Of a stretch of 24,289 nt of DNA, positions 1-7,981 are shown piece after piece. Each line of letters starts with the position of its first letter. The first letter of the stretch is position 1. This stretch comes from Staphylococcaceae bacterium UBA6286. GTDB taxonomy: Bacteria; Bacillota; Bacilli; Staphylococcales; Staphylococcaceae. Made by a program: the position numbers and the translations under genes. The stretch covers positions 7,411-31,699 of the forward strand of contig DJUI01000065.1 of assembly GCA_002438305.1 (NCBI GenBank), read 5' to 3'. The notes beneath the pieces are model-generated. The model worked only from the letters and a program-made list of their open reading frames with translations, made no database searches and was not told where the DNA came from.

Positions 1-992
1 ATCGACTCTACAGCAGGTGCATTTGGCGGTGTAGTGTCACGCGGCACAAGTGTGTCCATGCGATTTAAGTCTGTACTCCCATAGTAATATTTAAAGTCAA
101 ATTCAATAGTAAAAGTGGCACCTTCTACTTTAAACTCATTCTGACCTTTAAATATACGTAGGAAGTATTTGTTCGTACTGCTTAAAATATTAATGCCGTT
201 TAGATAAACGCGTGGTCCTTCGATCAAAAGAATATCCCCCGCCACCATCGATTGATTGATTTCTAAATAGCGCCCAGTCGCATCGTAAATCCGCAGCTTA
301 CTTGTAGTACTGCCGACAATGACTTTTATCTGTCTGTACATCCGCCAGTTATCAATCGTCACATCGCCTGCGTTGTAAACTTGAAACGGTGATGCTGTGA
401 ATCGATAGTTCCAAGTTGCCCTGTTGCCATCTTCGAGTAACAGTCCCATGCCGTATGACCATTTGCCGTCATACTGGATACCGTTATTATGAATGTCCAT
501 TGTCGAGTAAATCGACTCCGCATACGGCAACTTGGCTGTTTCGAATGTGATGGTTGTTCGCCCTCTTAATGCTGCCTGTTCAAACGACATACTTCCTGTA
601 CGGACTACTAAATACTGCTTACCACTTGCGTATTCGCTACCCTCATCTGCTAGGTCGCCCGTCTTTTCGCCCGGCTTTTCGAAATCGACACGCTGATACT
701 TCGCGCGTTTTTCACGAATATAAAAAGGCTCGGTATTGGAAACCAAGCCTACTAACTTATCGCGTGATAAAGGAAAGTCAAGATCGTGAAGCATCTTGTA
801 TTCCACATCGACTTCAATCGTTGTAATGCTGTGCTGAGAGCCTTGATGAAAGCGTCCGTGCATACCTTCTAATTCCTCAAACACATTATTTTGCTCTGGT
901 GCATTAATACGAATATCCACCACTTCAAACCCCTCATTTTCGAGGGAGATAATCGTCCTTAAATCTCTACTTACTATATCTAATCCGTGCAT
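1..992 (-). CDS. Distal tail protein (Dit), C-terminus cut by left edge
   Basis: Siphovirus distal tail protein, which forms the hub joining the tail tube to the baseplate or tip. I translated the reverse strand from ATG at 992, which has a strong GGGAGG site 6 bases upstream, and found it open to base 1 (about 330 residues). The N-terminus reads MHGLDIVSRDLRTIISLENE, and the middle holds a beta-rich region with FYIREKRAKYQR and ITFETAKLPYAES, as in the Sipho_tail family (PF05709). It follows the tape measure gene after 11 bases, which is the canonical position. Near residue 320 the sequence becomes DTTPPNAPAV, a proline-rich linker of the kind that precedes Ig-like or fibronectin-like modules, so the protein is probably an extended Dit. 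The C-terminal part is not visible. Confidence 0.82.
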   Translation of the reverse strand, partial: MHGLDIVSRDLRTIISLENEGFEVVDIRINAPEQNNVFEELEGMHGRFHQGSQHSITTIEVDVEYKMLHDLDFPLSRDKLVGLVSNTEPFYIREKRAKYQRVDFEKPGEKTGDLADEGSEYASGKQYLVVRTGSMSFEQAALRGRTTITFETAKLPYAESIYSTMDIHNNGIQYDGKWSYGMGLLLEDGNRATWNYRFTASPFQVYNAGDVTIDNWRMYRQIKVIVGSTTSKLRIYDATGRYLEINQSMVAGDILLIEGPRVYLNGINILSSTNKYFLRIFKGQNEFKVEGATFTIEFDFKYYYGSTDLNRMDTLVPRDTTPPNAPAVES

Positions 993-1003
993 AATTGACC
1001 TCC

Positions 1004-4000
1004 CTATCCAATGAGTGAAATTGCTGCATTAGTACCTTGTACCTGTTCGACAGCGTGAGTAATTGCATCAATGTCCATGTCGCTTCTAACCACAATCGTG
1101 ATGTTCTGCTGTGGCAGTTCAATGCCATCTTGTATGTTTGCGTCAAAGGTAGATGCAACTGATCGTTTCATCTCCTGAGTGCCGCCTGCTACATCAAAAG
1201 GTGTCAGCTGCATGTCCGGCTTGACGTTTTTCTCGATGGCTGATGCAATCTTAGTGGATGCCGTAGCCACTTTAGTACGCGCTGCGTTGAGTGAGTTAAT
1301 CAGACCTGCACCGACGTATCCACCAACGGCCATCATGACACGTGACGGCGATTTGATTTTCAGACGTTTTTTGATAGTGGATGAAATCGTATTTGCTAAT
1401 TTATCTGCAATCTTTTTCAATGCTTTATCCTGCTTTTGCAAACCTTTTACGATGCCATTCGCCGCATCTACGCCCGCCTGATAGAAGTCTGACGCGTTCT
1501 TAGTTCCCATTTTAGAAGACACTGAATTGATTTGTGACTGCAGTTTATTGATTTGAGATACAGCTGACTTGCCGCCAGTTACTAAACCTTTCGCAAGTGA
1601 GCCACCTGTTTCAATGCCACTGTCTAATATTTCTTTTAGAGTCGATTTGTTGATACCTAACTTTTTCAACTTCTGAATATTAGAGTAGTAGGCTTTCATA
1701 TTTTTCAGACGTTTGGCCATTACTTTCTGCATGCCTGCAGCTGTCTTTCTATCTGTATTCGTAATGGATGCATAACCACGCAGGTCATCACGAATCATAT
1801 TTTTGAAGTCTGTACGCTTGTCAATCGCCGCCTGCAGTTTCTCTTTTGCTTTATCCAGCTTTACAGCAATCTCTTCACGTTTCTTCGCAATACGTGTCAT
1901 GTAGATTTGCATCGTGCGGACTTCAAGTTTGAGGTTACGGTTAGAATCCCTTTTGGTTTTTGTCTTTTTATAGACAGTATTAATTTTCGCAATACGAGCT
2001 TCCATCTTCGCACGTTTATTCGCAAGATTCACAGCCTGTTTCCAGGTCTTAGCTTTTGTCTGATCAACTTTGATTTTTGAAATTTTCTTCATCAATCCTT
2101 GTCTTTCTTTCGTCAGACGTCTTAACTTCTCATTCATCTTAGCTGTAGGCTCATTGATGAAGTCGTACATCGCTCTTGCACCCTGTACAGCTTTAGAGTA
2201 GTTTTTAGCTTTCATCTTGTTTATAGCTGATGTGAGTGTCTTAAACAGTTTCTGTGTCGCTGTCTTAACTTTCGGAATACTCTTTTCGATACCGATTGCA
2301 AAACCTTGCGTCATCCATTGACCGATCTGTTTCAGTACTTTAGATGGTGAGCCGATTTTTAGGAATGATTTAACCGCAGACACAGCCTGCGACGCCATGC
2401 TTGCCGCAGCAGATACCGCATTACCAATCATTGAAGTGATACCACTCACAAACCCATTGACCAGGTCAGCCCCTGCTGACACCATCTGACCAACAAATCC
2501 TCGGATGGTACTAATCATGTTAGATAGTCCGCTTGCCACCGCTGATACTGCTGTTGAAATACCGCTCGTTACTGCTGACGTGAATGAACTCATTGCCGAG
2601 CTAATACTTGATACCAGATTGCCCGCAAATGACGATACTGCACTCATCATATTGCTGAATCCACTCGTTACAGCTGACACTGCACTACTGATAGCCGAGC
2701 TAATGGTTGACGTGATTGCAGACCATGCTGAACTGATTGCACTGCTGATATTGCTCATTGCTGACGATGCCGCACTCATCATATTGCTGAAACCTGATGA
2801 CACTGCAGATACAGCTGAACTAACCGCCGAACTAATTGCAGAGGTGATACTACTCCACGTGCTAGACACGGCCGACACAATGCTGCTCATAATACTTGAT
2901 ACAGTTGATGAGATAACACTGAAGCCGCTGCTCACTACAGACGTGATGACGCTGACTGCAGCAGATACAACGCTCGTCAACGTGTTCCATCCATTTGCTA
3001 CTACGGATGTCATAAAGCTGTTAAATGACTGTAAGAATGCCATCAGATTACTAAATCCAGCTGTAACACCTGAAACAATCATCTGAACGCCCTGCATCCA
3101 CATTTGACCTAGTGTTACAAAGATTTGACCGAGTGAATTAACTGCGTTTCTAAACCACTCGAACTTGTTATAAGCCAATACAACCGCTGCGACAATAGCA
3201 CCTATTGCTACCACTGCAATACCAATCGGATTAGCTAACAGTGTGAATGCTGTCGCTGCTACTTGAATACCTGTACGAATCGTATTGAATACTTGTATGG
3301 CTGTCATGATGCCTGCCACTACATTCATAATGACGGGAATCACTAAGCCCATCGCACCGATGAACGTTGTAATCGCGCCGATTACCATGATGATCTGCGG
3401 ATGTGCCTGCGCAAATCCAGTTACCCACTGTGCAATGCTTGACACAACACCTAATACTGCCGCACCGACTGGAGCCATGGCAGTCGCAAATGCGATGACT
3501 GCATTGACAATGTTGCCGATAGTACTCATCACGACTGGACCTTGTGTCTGCACATAGTCAATAAACTGCTTAAAGCCTTGTGACTGTGCAATCGTTGCTG
3601 ACCAAGCTGCAAATCTAGCACTCATATCAGCGAGCGACTGGAAGATGGTCTGGCTGTTCGCACTGAATGCAGCGAACAAGTTAAATATACCTTTGAATGT
3701 GTTGCCGAATATCTGACCGATTAAAGGCAAGTTCGTTTTTGTGTAGTTAATAAAGTTCTGTATGCCTTGCGCTGTAGATACCTTATTGCTCCAGTTTTGA
3801 AAATCTGTAGCCATATTCTGCAGACCTTGACTCATAAACTTAAATAACGGTGTAAACTGTGTAAAGATATTAACGAATCCATCACCAAAGCGACCTAATG
3901 CATTGAGCAAATCCGCAAATATAGAAACACCTGTTGTTCCCATCATGTTAAAGAAGTTGGACGCCGTCTGTGACGTTGCGACCCATGAAAGCATCTTGTT

Positions 4001-4726
4001 AGATGCTGCAGCGATTAAAGTACTTACGCTGCTTAAAAAAGGATTGAGCTTTTGAAGCGCAATCGTTGCTGACTGAATACCATTTCCTAAAGCTGTGAAG
4101 ATTGAGTTAGCATTCTGCTGAATCAACCCAGCCCATTCATCTTTCACACCCTGTAACGTTGATTGATAGTATTGTGTTGCACTACTTGATGCAATCAACC
4201 CATCATTAAGCATGTTAATTGCACTCATTGCCATTCCGCCAAACGCTAACGCACCCGCACCAGCAATTGCAAAAGCACCAGCTAGACCGATGACACCGCC
4301 GCCGACTACGGCTAAAGCATTACCTACTGCCATTACTGCAGGTACGAGAGATGCAACAACTGGAACAGCTGCTGGTGCAAGTGCCATCAAGGCATTCTGC
4401 ATCATGCTGATTTCCGAAGCTGTCTCACTAAATCCATTTTTAATGGTGCTAGTCGCTGACCTGAACGCATTTTTAAATACACCTGTACTCTGTGTCAACC
4501 GGTCAAATGCTGACTGGTCAACATCCGCTCGGACGCGGAATTTATTAGGAATACTTTTAAGCATCGCTCTGAATCTGCTAATTTGTGCTGTGGCTGCCGC
4601 TGTGTCTGCGTTGACATTGACAGTTACTTCATCCTGCAGGCTGTTCGCCGCTGCCTGTGCCCGTCTGACATTCGCCATAAATTTATTGATGTTAGCTGTA
4701 ATCTCAGCTGCAAAGTTTCTATTCAT
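1004..4726 (-). CDS. Tail tape measure protein
   Basis: Tape measure protein (1240 residues) that sets tail length and is ejected with the DNA. The ATG at 4726 has AGGAGG six bases upstream and overlaps the end of the G-T frame by 8 bases. The N-terminal 110 residues are helical and polar. Strongly hydrophobic stretches follow (about residues 110-170 and 400-530, rich in A, V, I and G). A Ser/Val/Ala-rich repeat block covers about residues 580-740. The motif KSFLKIGSPSKVLKQIG occurs after it, echoed later by KKRLKIKSPSRVMMAVG; paired 'IGSPS' motifs are common in tape measure proteins. A Lys-rich coiled coil spans about residues 860-1010. No lysozyme or peptidase motif is apparent. At about 3 bases per 1.5 angstrom of tail, this length fits a tail of roughly 180 nm. 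Confidence 0.95.
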   Translation of the reverse strand: MNRNFAAEITANINKFMANVRRAQAAANSLQDEVTVNVNADTAAATAQISRFRAMLKSIPNKFRVRADVDQSAFDRLTQSTGVFKNAFRSATSTIKNGFSETASEISMMQNALMALAPAAVPVVASLVPAVMAVGNALAVVGGGVIGLAGAFAIAGAGALAFGGMAMSAINMLNDGLIASSSATQYYQSTLQGVKDEWAGLIQQNANSIFTALGNGIQSATIALQKLNPFLSSVSTLIAAASNKMLSWVATSQTASNFFNMMGTTGVSIFADLLNALGRFGDGFVNIFTQFTPLFKFMSQGLQNMATDFQNWSNKVSTAQGIQNFINYTKTNLPLIGQIFGNTFKGIFNLFAAFSANSQTIFQSLADMSARFAAWSATIAQSQGFKQFIDYVQTQGPVVMSTIGNIVNAVIAFATAMAPVGAAVLGVVSSIAQWVTGFAQAHPQIIMVIGAITTFIGAMGLVIPVIMNVVAGIMTAIQVFNTIRTGIQVAATAFTLLANPIGIAVVAIGAIVAAVVLAYNKFEWFRNAVNSLGQIFVTLGQMWMQGVQMIVSGVTAGFSNLMAFLQSFNSFMTSVVANGWNTLTSVVSAAVSVITSVVSSGFSVISSTVSSIMSSIVSAVSSTWSSITSAISSAVSSAVSAVSSGFSNMMSAASSAMSNISSAISSAWSAITSTISSAISSAVSAVTSGFSNMMSAVSSFAGNLVSSISSAMSSFTSAVTSGISTAVSAVASGLSNMISTIRGFVGQMVSAGADLVNGFVSGITSMIGNAVSAAASMASQAVSAVKSFLKIGSPSKVLKQIGQWMTQGFAIGIEKSIPKVKTATQKLFKTLTSAINKMKAKNYSKAVQGARAMYDFINEPTAKMNEKLRRLTKERQGLMKKISKIKVDQTKAKTWKQAVNLANKRAKMEARIAKINTVYKKTKTKRDSNRNLKLEVRTMQIYMTRIAKKREEIAVKLDKAKEKLQAAIDKRTDFKNMIRDDLRGYASITNTDRKTAAGMQKVMAKRLKNMKAYYSNIQKLKKLGINKSTLKEILDSGIETGGSLAKGLVTGGKSAVSQINKLQSQINSVSSKMGTKNASDFYQAGVDAANGIVKGLQKQDKALKKIADKLANTISSTIKKRLKIKSPSRVMMAVGGYVGAGLINSLNAARTKVATASTKIASAIEKNVKPDMQLTPFDVAGGTQEMKRSVASTFDANIQDGIELPQQNITIVVRSDMDIDAITHAVEQVQGTNAAISLIG
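2510..2990 (-). repeat. Ser/Val-rich periodic repeats inside the tape measure gene
   Basis: The encoded protein repeats S-A-V-S-S and S-A-I-S-S like units. Two copies of a longer unit are clear: the run from one Trp (TWSSITSAISS) to the next (AWSAITSTISS) is exactly 44 residues, four times eleven. Both copies reach the same SGFSNMMSA motif. At the DNA level the 18-mer cactcatcatattgctga occurs at 2641-2658 and again at 2773-2790, 132 bases apart. This shows duplication of the coding sequence rather than chance similarity. Confidence 0.85.
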
Positions 4727-5081
4727 CCGTTCCCTCCTTCTTCACAAAGTTTTCTAACGTCCATTGATCAAGTGCGTTTTCTGTAATCTGTTTAAGCACT
4801 TTCTTCTCAAGTTTCTGCATTTCTTTCTGCTCTTCCGTCGTGTCAATTTCATAACGCTTATTTTCAATCTCTCGCGCAAATGGCCGGAGTGATTTACCGT
4901 TATTGTATTGACCAATCATAACCGCAAGATGCAGGTTCTCCTCCCTTTTATCAAGTGAGCGATGCAGATAGCCTTTGACCATGTTCGCCCACTGATTAGG
5001 AGTTAAGGAGTATAGATAGTGTAAATCGATAATATTAAAGTATCTGACCGCATGCTGCTCGAGTTCGTTGTAATCTATAAA
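4719..5081 (-). CDS. Tail assembly chaperone T frame, probably made as a G-T frameshift fusion
   Basis: This frame is -1 relative to the upstream chaperone gene and stays open through its 3' end, past its TAG stop at 5075-5077, down to 4719. Read from 5081 it gives about 120 residues, beginning FIDYNELEQHAVRYF and ending with an acidic and lysine-rich helix. The first ATG (4982) has no convincing ribosome site, only GTGGG, which argues against independent initiation. In lambda and many Gram-positive siphophages the T domain is made only by frameshifting from G and binds the tape measure protein. No classic XXXYYYZ heptamer is present in the overlap. The best candidate I see is single-tRNA slippage at T-TTA before the TAG stop. 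The coordinates show only the T part; the fused product would start at 5581. Confidence 0.7.
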   Translation of the reverse strand, partial: FIDYNELEQHAVRYFNIIDLHYLYSLTPNQWANMVKGYLHRSLDKREENLHLAVMIGQYNNGKSLRPFAREIENKRYEIDTTEEQKEMQKLEKKVLKQITENALDQWTLENFVKKEGTDE

Positions 5082-5581
5082 CTCGCTACGCGAATGCGCA
5101 TTTCTTTGACCATTTGAAGGTGACCTTCCAACTCTTCTTTCTTCGCCGGATCTTTCTCCTGATTGACGCCTAACTGCATCATGTAATCCTGATTCTCCAC
5201 TTTGTCTTTGTAGAATCCCTGAGTAAAAACTTCAAGCGCACCCGCAAACAGTGGTGCTGTCCCTACTTCGTCCGCAATACGCTGGATTTCAGCGATGATT
5301 TCATCTTCTGACACATCAAGCGATGGATGATTCGCTGCTGCACAATCCCAGAACTTGATAAGACCTAAGTCGTTGTACATTGTCAGGTCATTAAAGATAG
5401 CTGAAACGCCGTCAATCTCGTTGCCTTCTTTGTCTGTCGTTGCATATTTTTTGTCTGCCTTGCGTGTAAAGAAAAATGAACCTTTGCCCACAATCTTTTT
5501 ACCTTGATTAACTACTACTTTTTCGCCTGATTCGTTAAGTTCTACTACTTTACCGATTGTTAATTCTGTAATTTTTGACAT
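5075..5581 (-). CDS. Tail assembly chaperone (gpG-like)
   Basis: Protein of 168 residues directly between the major tail protein and tape measure genes, the fixed position of the tail chaperone G. It resembles the Phage_TAC family of Gram-positive siphophages: an N-terminal beta-rich part (ITELTIGKVVELNESGEKVVVN) and then helical, acidic segments (SLDVSEDEIIAEIQRIADE). It should keep the tape measure protein soluble and help tail tube polymerisation, and it is not part of the virion. The ATG at 5581 is preceded by AGAGG at a 7-base spacing. The gene lies just past an intrinsic terminator at 5623-5647, so it is probably made at lower levels than the major tail protein. Confidence 0.82.
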   Translation of the reverse strand: MSKITELTIGKVVELNESGEKVVVNQGKKIVGKGSFFFTRKADKKYATTDKEGNEIDGVSAIFNDLTMYNDLGLIKFWDCAAANHPSLDVSEDEIIAEIQRIADEVGTAPLFAGALEVFTQGFYKDKVENQDYMMQLGVNQEKDPAKKEELEGHLQMVKEMRIRVASL

Positions 5582-5604
5582 TTAAATTCCTCTTTTCAGT
5601 TAGT

Positions 5605-5628
5605 TTTTTTATTTGGCCAAATAAAAAA
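5605..5628. repeat. Perfect 24-bp palindrome between major tail and chaperone genes
   Basis: The arms are perfectly self-complementary around the central GGCC at 5615-5618 (core TTTATTTGGCCAAATAAA, flanked by three more T and A on each side). The right arm also supplies the U-tract of the terminator at 5623-5647. It could be a second hairpin or a protein-binding site. Confidence 0.8.
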
Positions 5629-5647
5629 GAGGAGCATTACGCCCCTC
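5623..5647 (-). terminator. Intrinsic terminator after the major tail gene
   Basis: On the minus strand the sequence reads GAGGGGC, loop GTAAT, GCTCCTC, then six T. The stem has 7 pairs including one G-U. It starts seven bases after the major tail stop codon (5655-5657). It probably lets the major tail protein be produced in excess over the chaperone, tape measure and tip proteins by partial termination. Confidence 0.8.
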
Positions 5648-5654
5648 AATTAGG

Positions 5655-6179
5655 TTATGCTCCAGCGTTTGTACGATTTTCAAGAGAACCAGTGTACTCA
5701 CCAGGTTTCTCGAACGCCACACGAACTGCTTCAGATGGATTAAGAATCGCGTCAGGAAGTTTAGGGAATAAACCTTCAGCAGAGTTCAGCTTCACTTTAA
5801 GTGTCACCTCACGCGTGCCTTCTTCATCGTCCCATCCATCTTCTAATTCTTCGTTGATTGCATAGAAAAATGTAGAATTGTGATTCTGACCATCAGCCAG
5901 TAATGCTTTTTCTACAATCCATACACGTAACTGTTCTTTGTTACGAATCGCATCTTTAAATGCTTTCTGACCCTTGTCAGATGTTACTTGATTCATCGTG
6001 AATCCCACTTCTTCTTCAGTTACGCCATAATCAAAGTCTTTCAGACCAGATCGTACGCTTTCACGTACTTCGTTTGAAATCTTATGTGAACCCTCTGTAA
6101 AGTCACCGACAGCCCACGCTGCACTTGCTAATGGTTGACTGACAGGCAGCACCATTACTACTAAATCACTTGCGTTCAT
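5655..6179 (-). CDS. Major tail protein (TP901-1-like)
   Basis: Tail tube subunit of 174 residues. The N-terminus contains VVMVLPVSQPLASAAWAVGDFTEGSHKISNE, followed by the pattern RSGLKDFDYGVTEEEVGFTMNQV, typical of the Phage_tail_2/TP901-1 major tail protein family. The central beta-rich part includes QLRVWIVEKALLADG and HNSTFFYAINEELEDGWDDEE. ATG at 6179 has AAGGAG with good spacing. The gene sits between the tail terminator gene and an intrinsic terminator. There is no C-terminal Ig-like extension; the protein ends soon after ENRTNAGA. Confidence 0.85.
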   Translation of the reverse strand: MNASDLVVMVLPVSQPLASAAWAVGDFTEGSHKISNEVRESVRSGLKDFDYGVTEEEVGFTMNQVTSDKGQKAFKDAIRNKEQLRVWIVEKALLADGQNHNSTFFYAINEELEDGWDDEEGTREVTLKVKLNSAEGLFPKLPDAILNPSEAVRVAFEKPGEYTGSLENRTNAGA

Positions 6180-6193
6180 TGTATTCGCTCCTT

Positions 6194-6634
6194 TTAATAT
6201 CTGACATTGTGCCAGACTTCGTATTTTATTCGTAAGATGCCATGCTGTGTTACCAGGTCAACGTCTGTAATTGTCTCCTGCAAATCGAGACTGGCGCGCT
6301 TGACCTCGTAATGCGCCATCGGCAGTTTTTCGATCTGTTGCATATAAAAACGAAGCCATCGCATAAACTGGCGTGTCTGGTCGACTACCTGTTCGGGATG
6401 TACTTCATCCTTGTGGTAAATATGTGCTGTGACTGCTATAACTTCCTTGTTCGTTGTGCTTGTGGGATATTCTAGTGTATTTGTATTCTCTATCACAATA
6501 TACGTGTCACCTGTAATATCCACTTGCCCTCTATCAAAGATATTGCCGTCAACCTCAGACATCAGCGGACTTGCATATAGATGCTCCATGATGGCCTTGA
6601 ATAACGGCTGTTCGGCACTTAGCCAGTCCGCCAT
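6194..6634 (-). CDS. Tail terminator / minor tail protein (gp17-like)
   Basis: Protein of 146 residues beginning MADWLSAEQPLFKAIMEHLY. I chose ATG 6634, preceded by AGGAG at 7 bases, over an upstream in-frame start at 6682 that lies inside the previous gene and has no ribosome site. Length, position just before the major tail gene and the mixed alpha/beta pattern (VDITGDTYIVIENTN, VIAVTAHIYHKDE, YEVKRASLDLQETITD, LRIKYEVWHNVRY) fit the tail terminator family (lambda gpU / SPP1 gp17 / DUF3168-like). These proteins cap the tail tube and provide the joint to the head. The exact subfamily is inferred. Confidence 0.7.
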   Translation of the reverse strand: MADWLSAEQPLFKAIMEHLYASPLMSEVDGNIFDRGQVDITGDTYIVIENTNTLEYPTSTTNKEVIAVTAHIYHKDEVHPEQVVDQTRQFMRWLRFYMQQIEKLPMAHYEVKRASLDLQETITDVDLVTQHGILRIKYEVWHNVRY

Positions 6635-6644
6635 GTCATCACTC

Positions 6645-7031
6645 CTAACTAAAGTACTTGTTAAAATATCGTTCGCCAGCATCTAGTGCAGGGAACCAGA
6701 AAGGCTGTGCAGGACTACCGTGAGTAGTCACCCACTCGCCGTCTGCGTTCTTGTAAGTCCACGGTATCTTTTTAGCCTTGCTACCTTGTGTGGCGAAAAT
6801 TCCCGTACCCCATTCAACAAAAATGGCGTAGTCTGCACCGACTGATATGATGCCGGTCATTCCGCCATTCTCAAACTTAAAGTCTATGGATTCGCGTAAG
6901 TAACCCATGTCAACAGGTGCAAGTGATACAGCCGTGTTATAAATGGTCATTACAGTACCTGCGATACCTTTTTTTGCCCACTTCTCCATATCCTCAGCGT
7001 AATCCTCAAGTGCCACCACTAACTTTTTCAT
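6645..7031 (-). CDS. Tail completion / HK97 gp10-like neck protein
   Basis: Protein of 128 residues with the HK97-gp10 family layout: a helical N-terminus (LVVALEDYAEDMEKWAKKGIAGTVMTIYNTAVSLAPVDMGYLRESI), the conserved 'APVDTGxLR' type motif at about residues 39-46, then YAIFVEWGTG and a C-terminal PAQPFWFPALDAG, which matches the family's 'QPFLRPA' region. It works in head-tail joining. The start codon overlaps the stop of the preceding gene as ATGA (7028-7031), so translation is probably coupled. Confidence 0.85.
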   Translation of the reverse strand: MKKLVVALEDYAEDMEKWAKKGIAGTVMTIYNTAVSLAPVDMGYLRESIDFKFENGGMTGIISVGADYAIFVEWGTGIFATQGSKAKKIPWTYKNADGEWVTTHGSPAQPFWFPALDAGERYFNKYFS

Positions 7032-7354
7032 AACATGTTCAGCGGCAGACGCATAACTTCGTTCTGGCCACCTTGATTTTCAGGCGTGCCTGTCACTTCA
7101 TAGCGATTACCCTCAAATAAGATGATGTCCATCTTGCGTATGTCTGCGGCTCCATAGGCATAATATAAAAAGCGTGTGAGCTTGATGTTACGCTGATGGT
7201 ACTGTACAGCTTCGGATGTGGCAGGTGTGTCCATAAAGGCTTGTAGTGACATCAGAGAGACGTTCGTCGTCGTAACCGGCGGATACTTCGTTGTATCAAC
7301 AGTCTTTGTTGTACGCTCAATCTGCACATCGTGGATATAGAAGCTATCGAACAT
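7028..7354 (-). CDS. Head closure protein (SPP1 gp16-like)
   Basis: Protein of 108 residues beginning MFDSFYIHDVQIERTTKTVD. I chose ATG 7354 because GAGGTG lies six bases upstream and the codon overlaps the previous stop by one base (TGATG); an in-frame GTG at 7363 lies on the ribosome site itself. The family signs are an N-terminal beta strand with 'VQIER', a central loop, and then KMDIILFEGNRYEVTGTPENQGGQNEVMRLPL, similar to the C-terminus of SPP1 gp16-like and DUF-type head-tail joining proteins. It seals the capsid portal after packaging. The function is assigned mainly from position and size. Confidence 0.72.
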   Translation of the reverse strand: MFDSFYIHDVQIERTTKTVDTTKYPPVTTTNVSLMSLQAFMDTPATSEAVQYHQRNIKLTRFLYYAYGAADIRKMDIILFEGNRYEVTGTPENQGGQNEVMRLPLNML

Positions 7355-7653
7355 CAGCGCCACCTCAACTTTTTAAATGGTTCTAGATGGTTATAAAGCG
7401 CAGCAGGTAAATTTGTATCAAATGAGATACTCACTGACCCCATGCTCTTACTTGTTACACCCGTTGTCTCGCAATGCTTGATAGAATCGGCAATAAACTT
7501 CTTAACGCTCATCGGCTCGCTGCCATCTGCAAAAGTATTGTTACAGTGTTCCTGTGCAATACCTCGATACAGTTCAATCAGAATGGCCAGCTCAGTATCA
7601 TCATACTTATCAGCCGGCCATTGATTGATTGTTCTTACTTCTAGTGCGTTCAT
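7354..7653 (-). CDS. Head-tail connector (gp6/gp15-like adaptor)
   Basis: A mainly helical protein of 99 residues: VRTINQWPADKYDDTELAILIELYRGIAQEHCNNTF, then VKKFIADSIKHCETTGVTSKSMGSVSISFDTNLPAALYNHLEPFKKL. The helix bundle followed by SMGSVSISF and 'LPAALYNHLEPFKKL' matches the phage connector/DNA packaging family (HK97 gp6, SPP1 gp15), in which the last helix has a similar 'L.PYRRL'-like ending. It forms a ring on the portal. ATG at 7653 follows an AGGTG site. It comes directly before the head closure gene with a one-base stop/start overlap. Confidence 0.75.
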   Translation of the reverse strand: MNALEVRTINQWPADKYDDTELAILIELYRGIAQEHCNNTFADGSEPMSVKKFIADSIKHCETTGVTSKSMGSVSISFDTNLPAALYNHLEPFKKLRWR

Positions 7654-7661
7654 CTAATCAC

Positions 7662-7958
7662 CTACTTTTCTAAGAGGGCGATTAAGTCCTCGCGTTTGCT
7701 TTTTGCTGGTACGTCGATTCCACGCTCTTTTGCTAGTTCTTTGAGTTCAGCGACTGTTAGATCGCTGTAATCGTCTGCTGTGTCCAATTTAATCAGTGCT
7801 TTACGCTGCTGATTATTCTCACTCGCTAATTCTCCGAAGCGTTTATCAGTCACGTCGTAACCGGCTTCGTCGTGAGGGAACGTGTCCCCCACATGATAAG
7901 CACGGTTATCGTCCTGTAAATCTTCAAAGTAAGCGATGACTTTTGCTGTCTTAGTCAT
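7662..7958 (-). CDS. Head protein with C-terminal HeH/SAP-like domain
   Basis: Small protein of 98 residues placed between the major capsid and connector genes. The C-terminal third (DYSDLTVAELKELAKERGIDVPAKSKREDLIALLEK, about residues 63-98) is a helix-extended loop-helix module of the HeH/SAP/Rho-N type, which binds nucleic acid in other proteins. The N-terminal part (TAKVIAYFEDLQDDNRAYHVGDTFPHDEAGYDVTDKRFGELAS) resembles the N-terminus found in many phage proteins at this locus. Its role is unknown; a head accessory or packaging-linked DNA-binding role is inferred. GGAGTG lies upstream of ATG 7958 at a rather long spacing. Confidence 0.75.
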   Translation of the reverse strand: MTKTAKVIAYFEDLQDDNRAYHVGDTFPHDEAGYDVTDKRFGELASENNQQRKALIKLDTADDYSDLTVAELKELAKERGIDVPAKSKREDLIALLEK

Positions 7959-7981
7959 AAGCTAGTTCACTCCTTTTAGTA

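Noticed and set aside
2505..3086. Plus-strand open frame of 193 codons opposite the tape measure repeats
   Set aside because: It is the mirror of the Ser/Val repeat codons, has a monotonous Leu/Ala/Asp composition and no ribosome site; the minus strand gene is certain.
4212..4757. Plus-strand open frame of 181 codons opposite the tape measure N-terminus
   Set aside because: Low-complexity Ala/Pro/Ile product caused by codon bias of the gene on the other strand.
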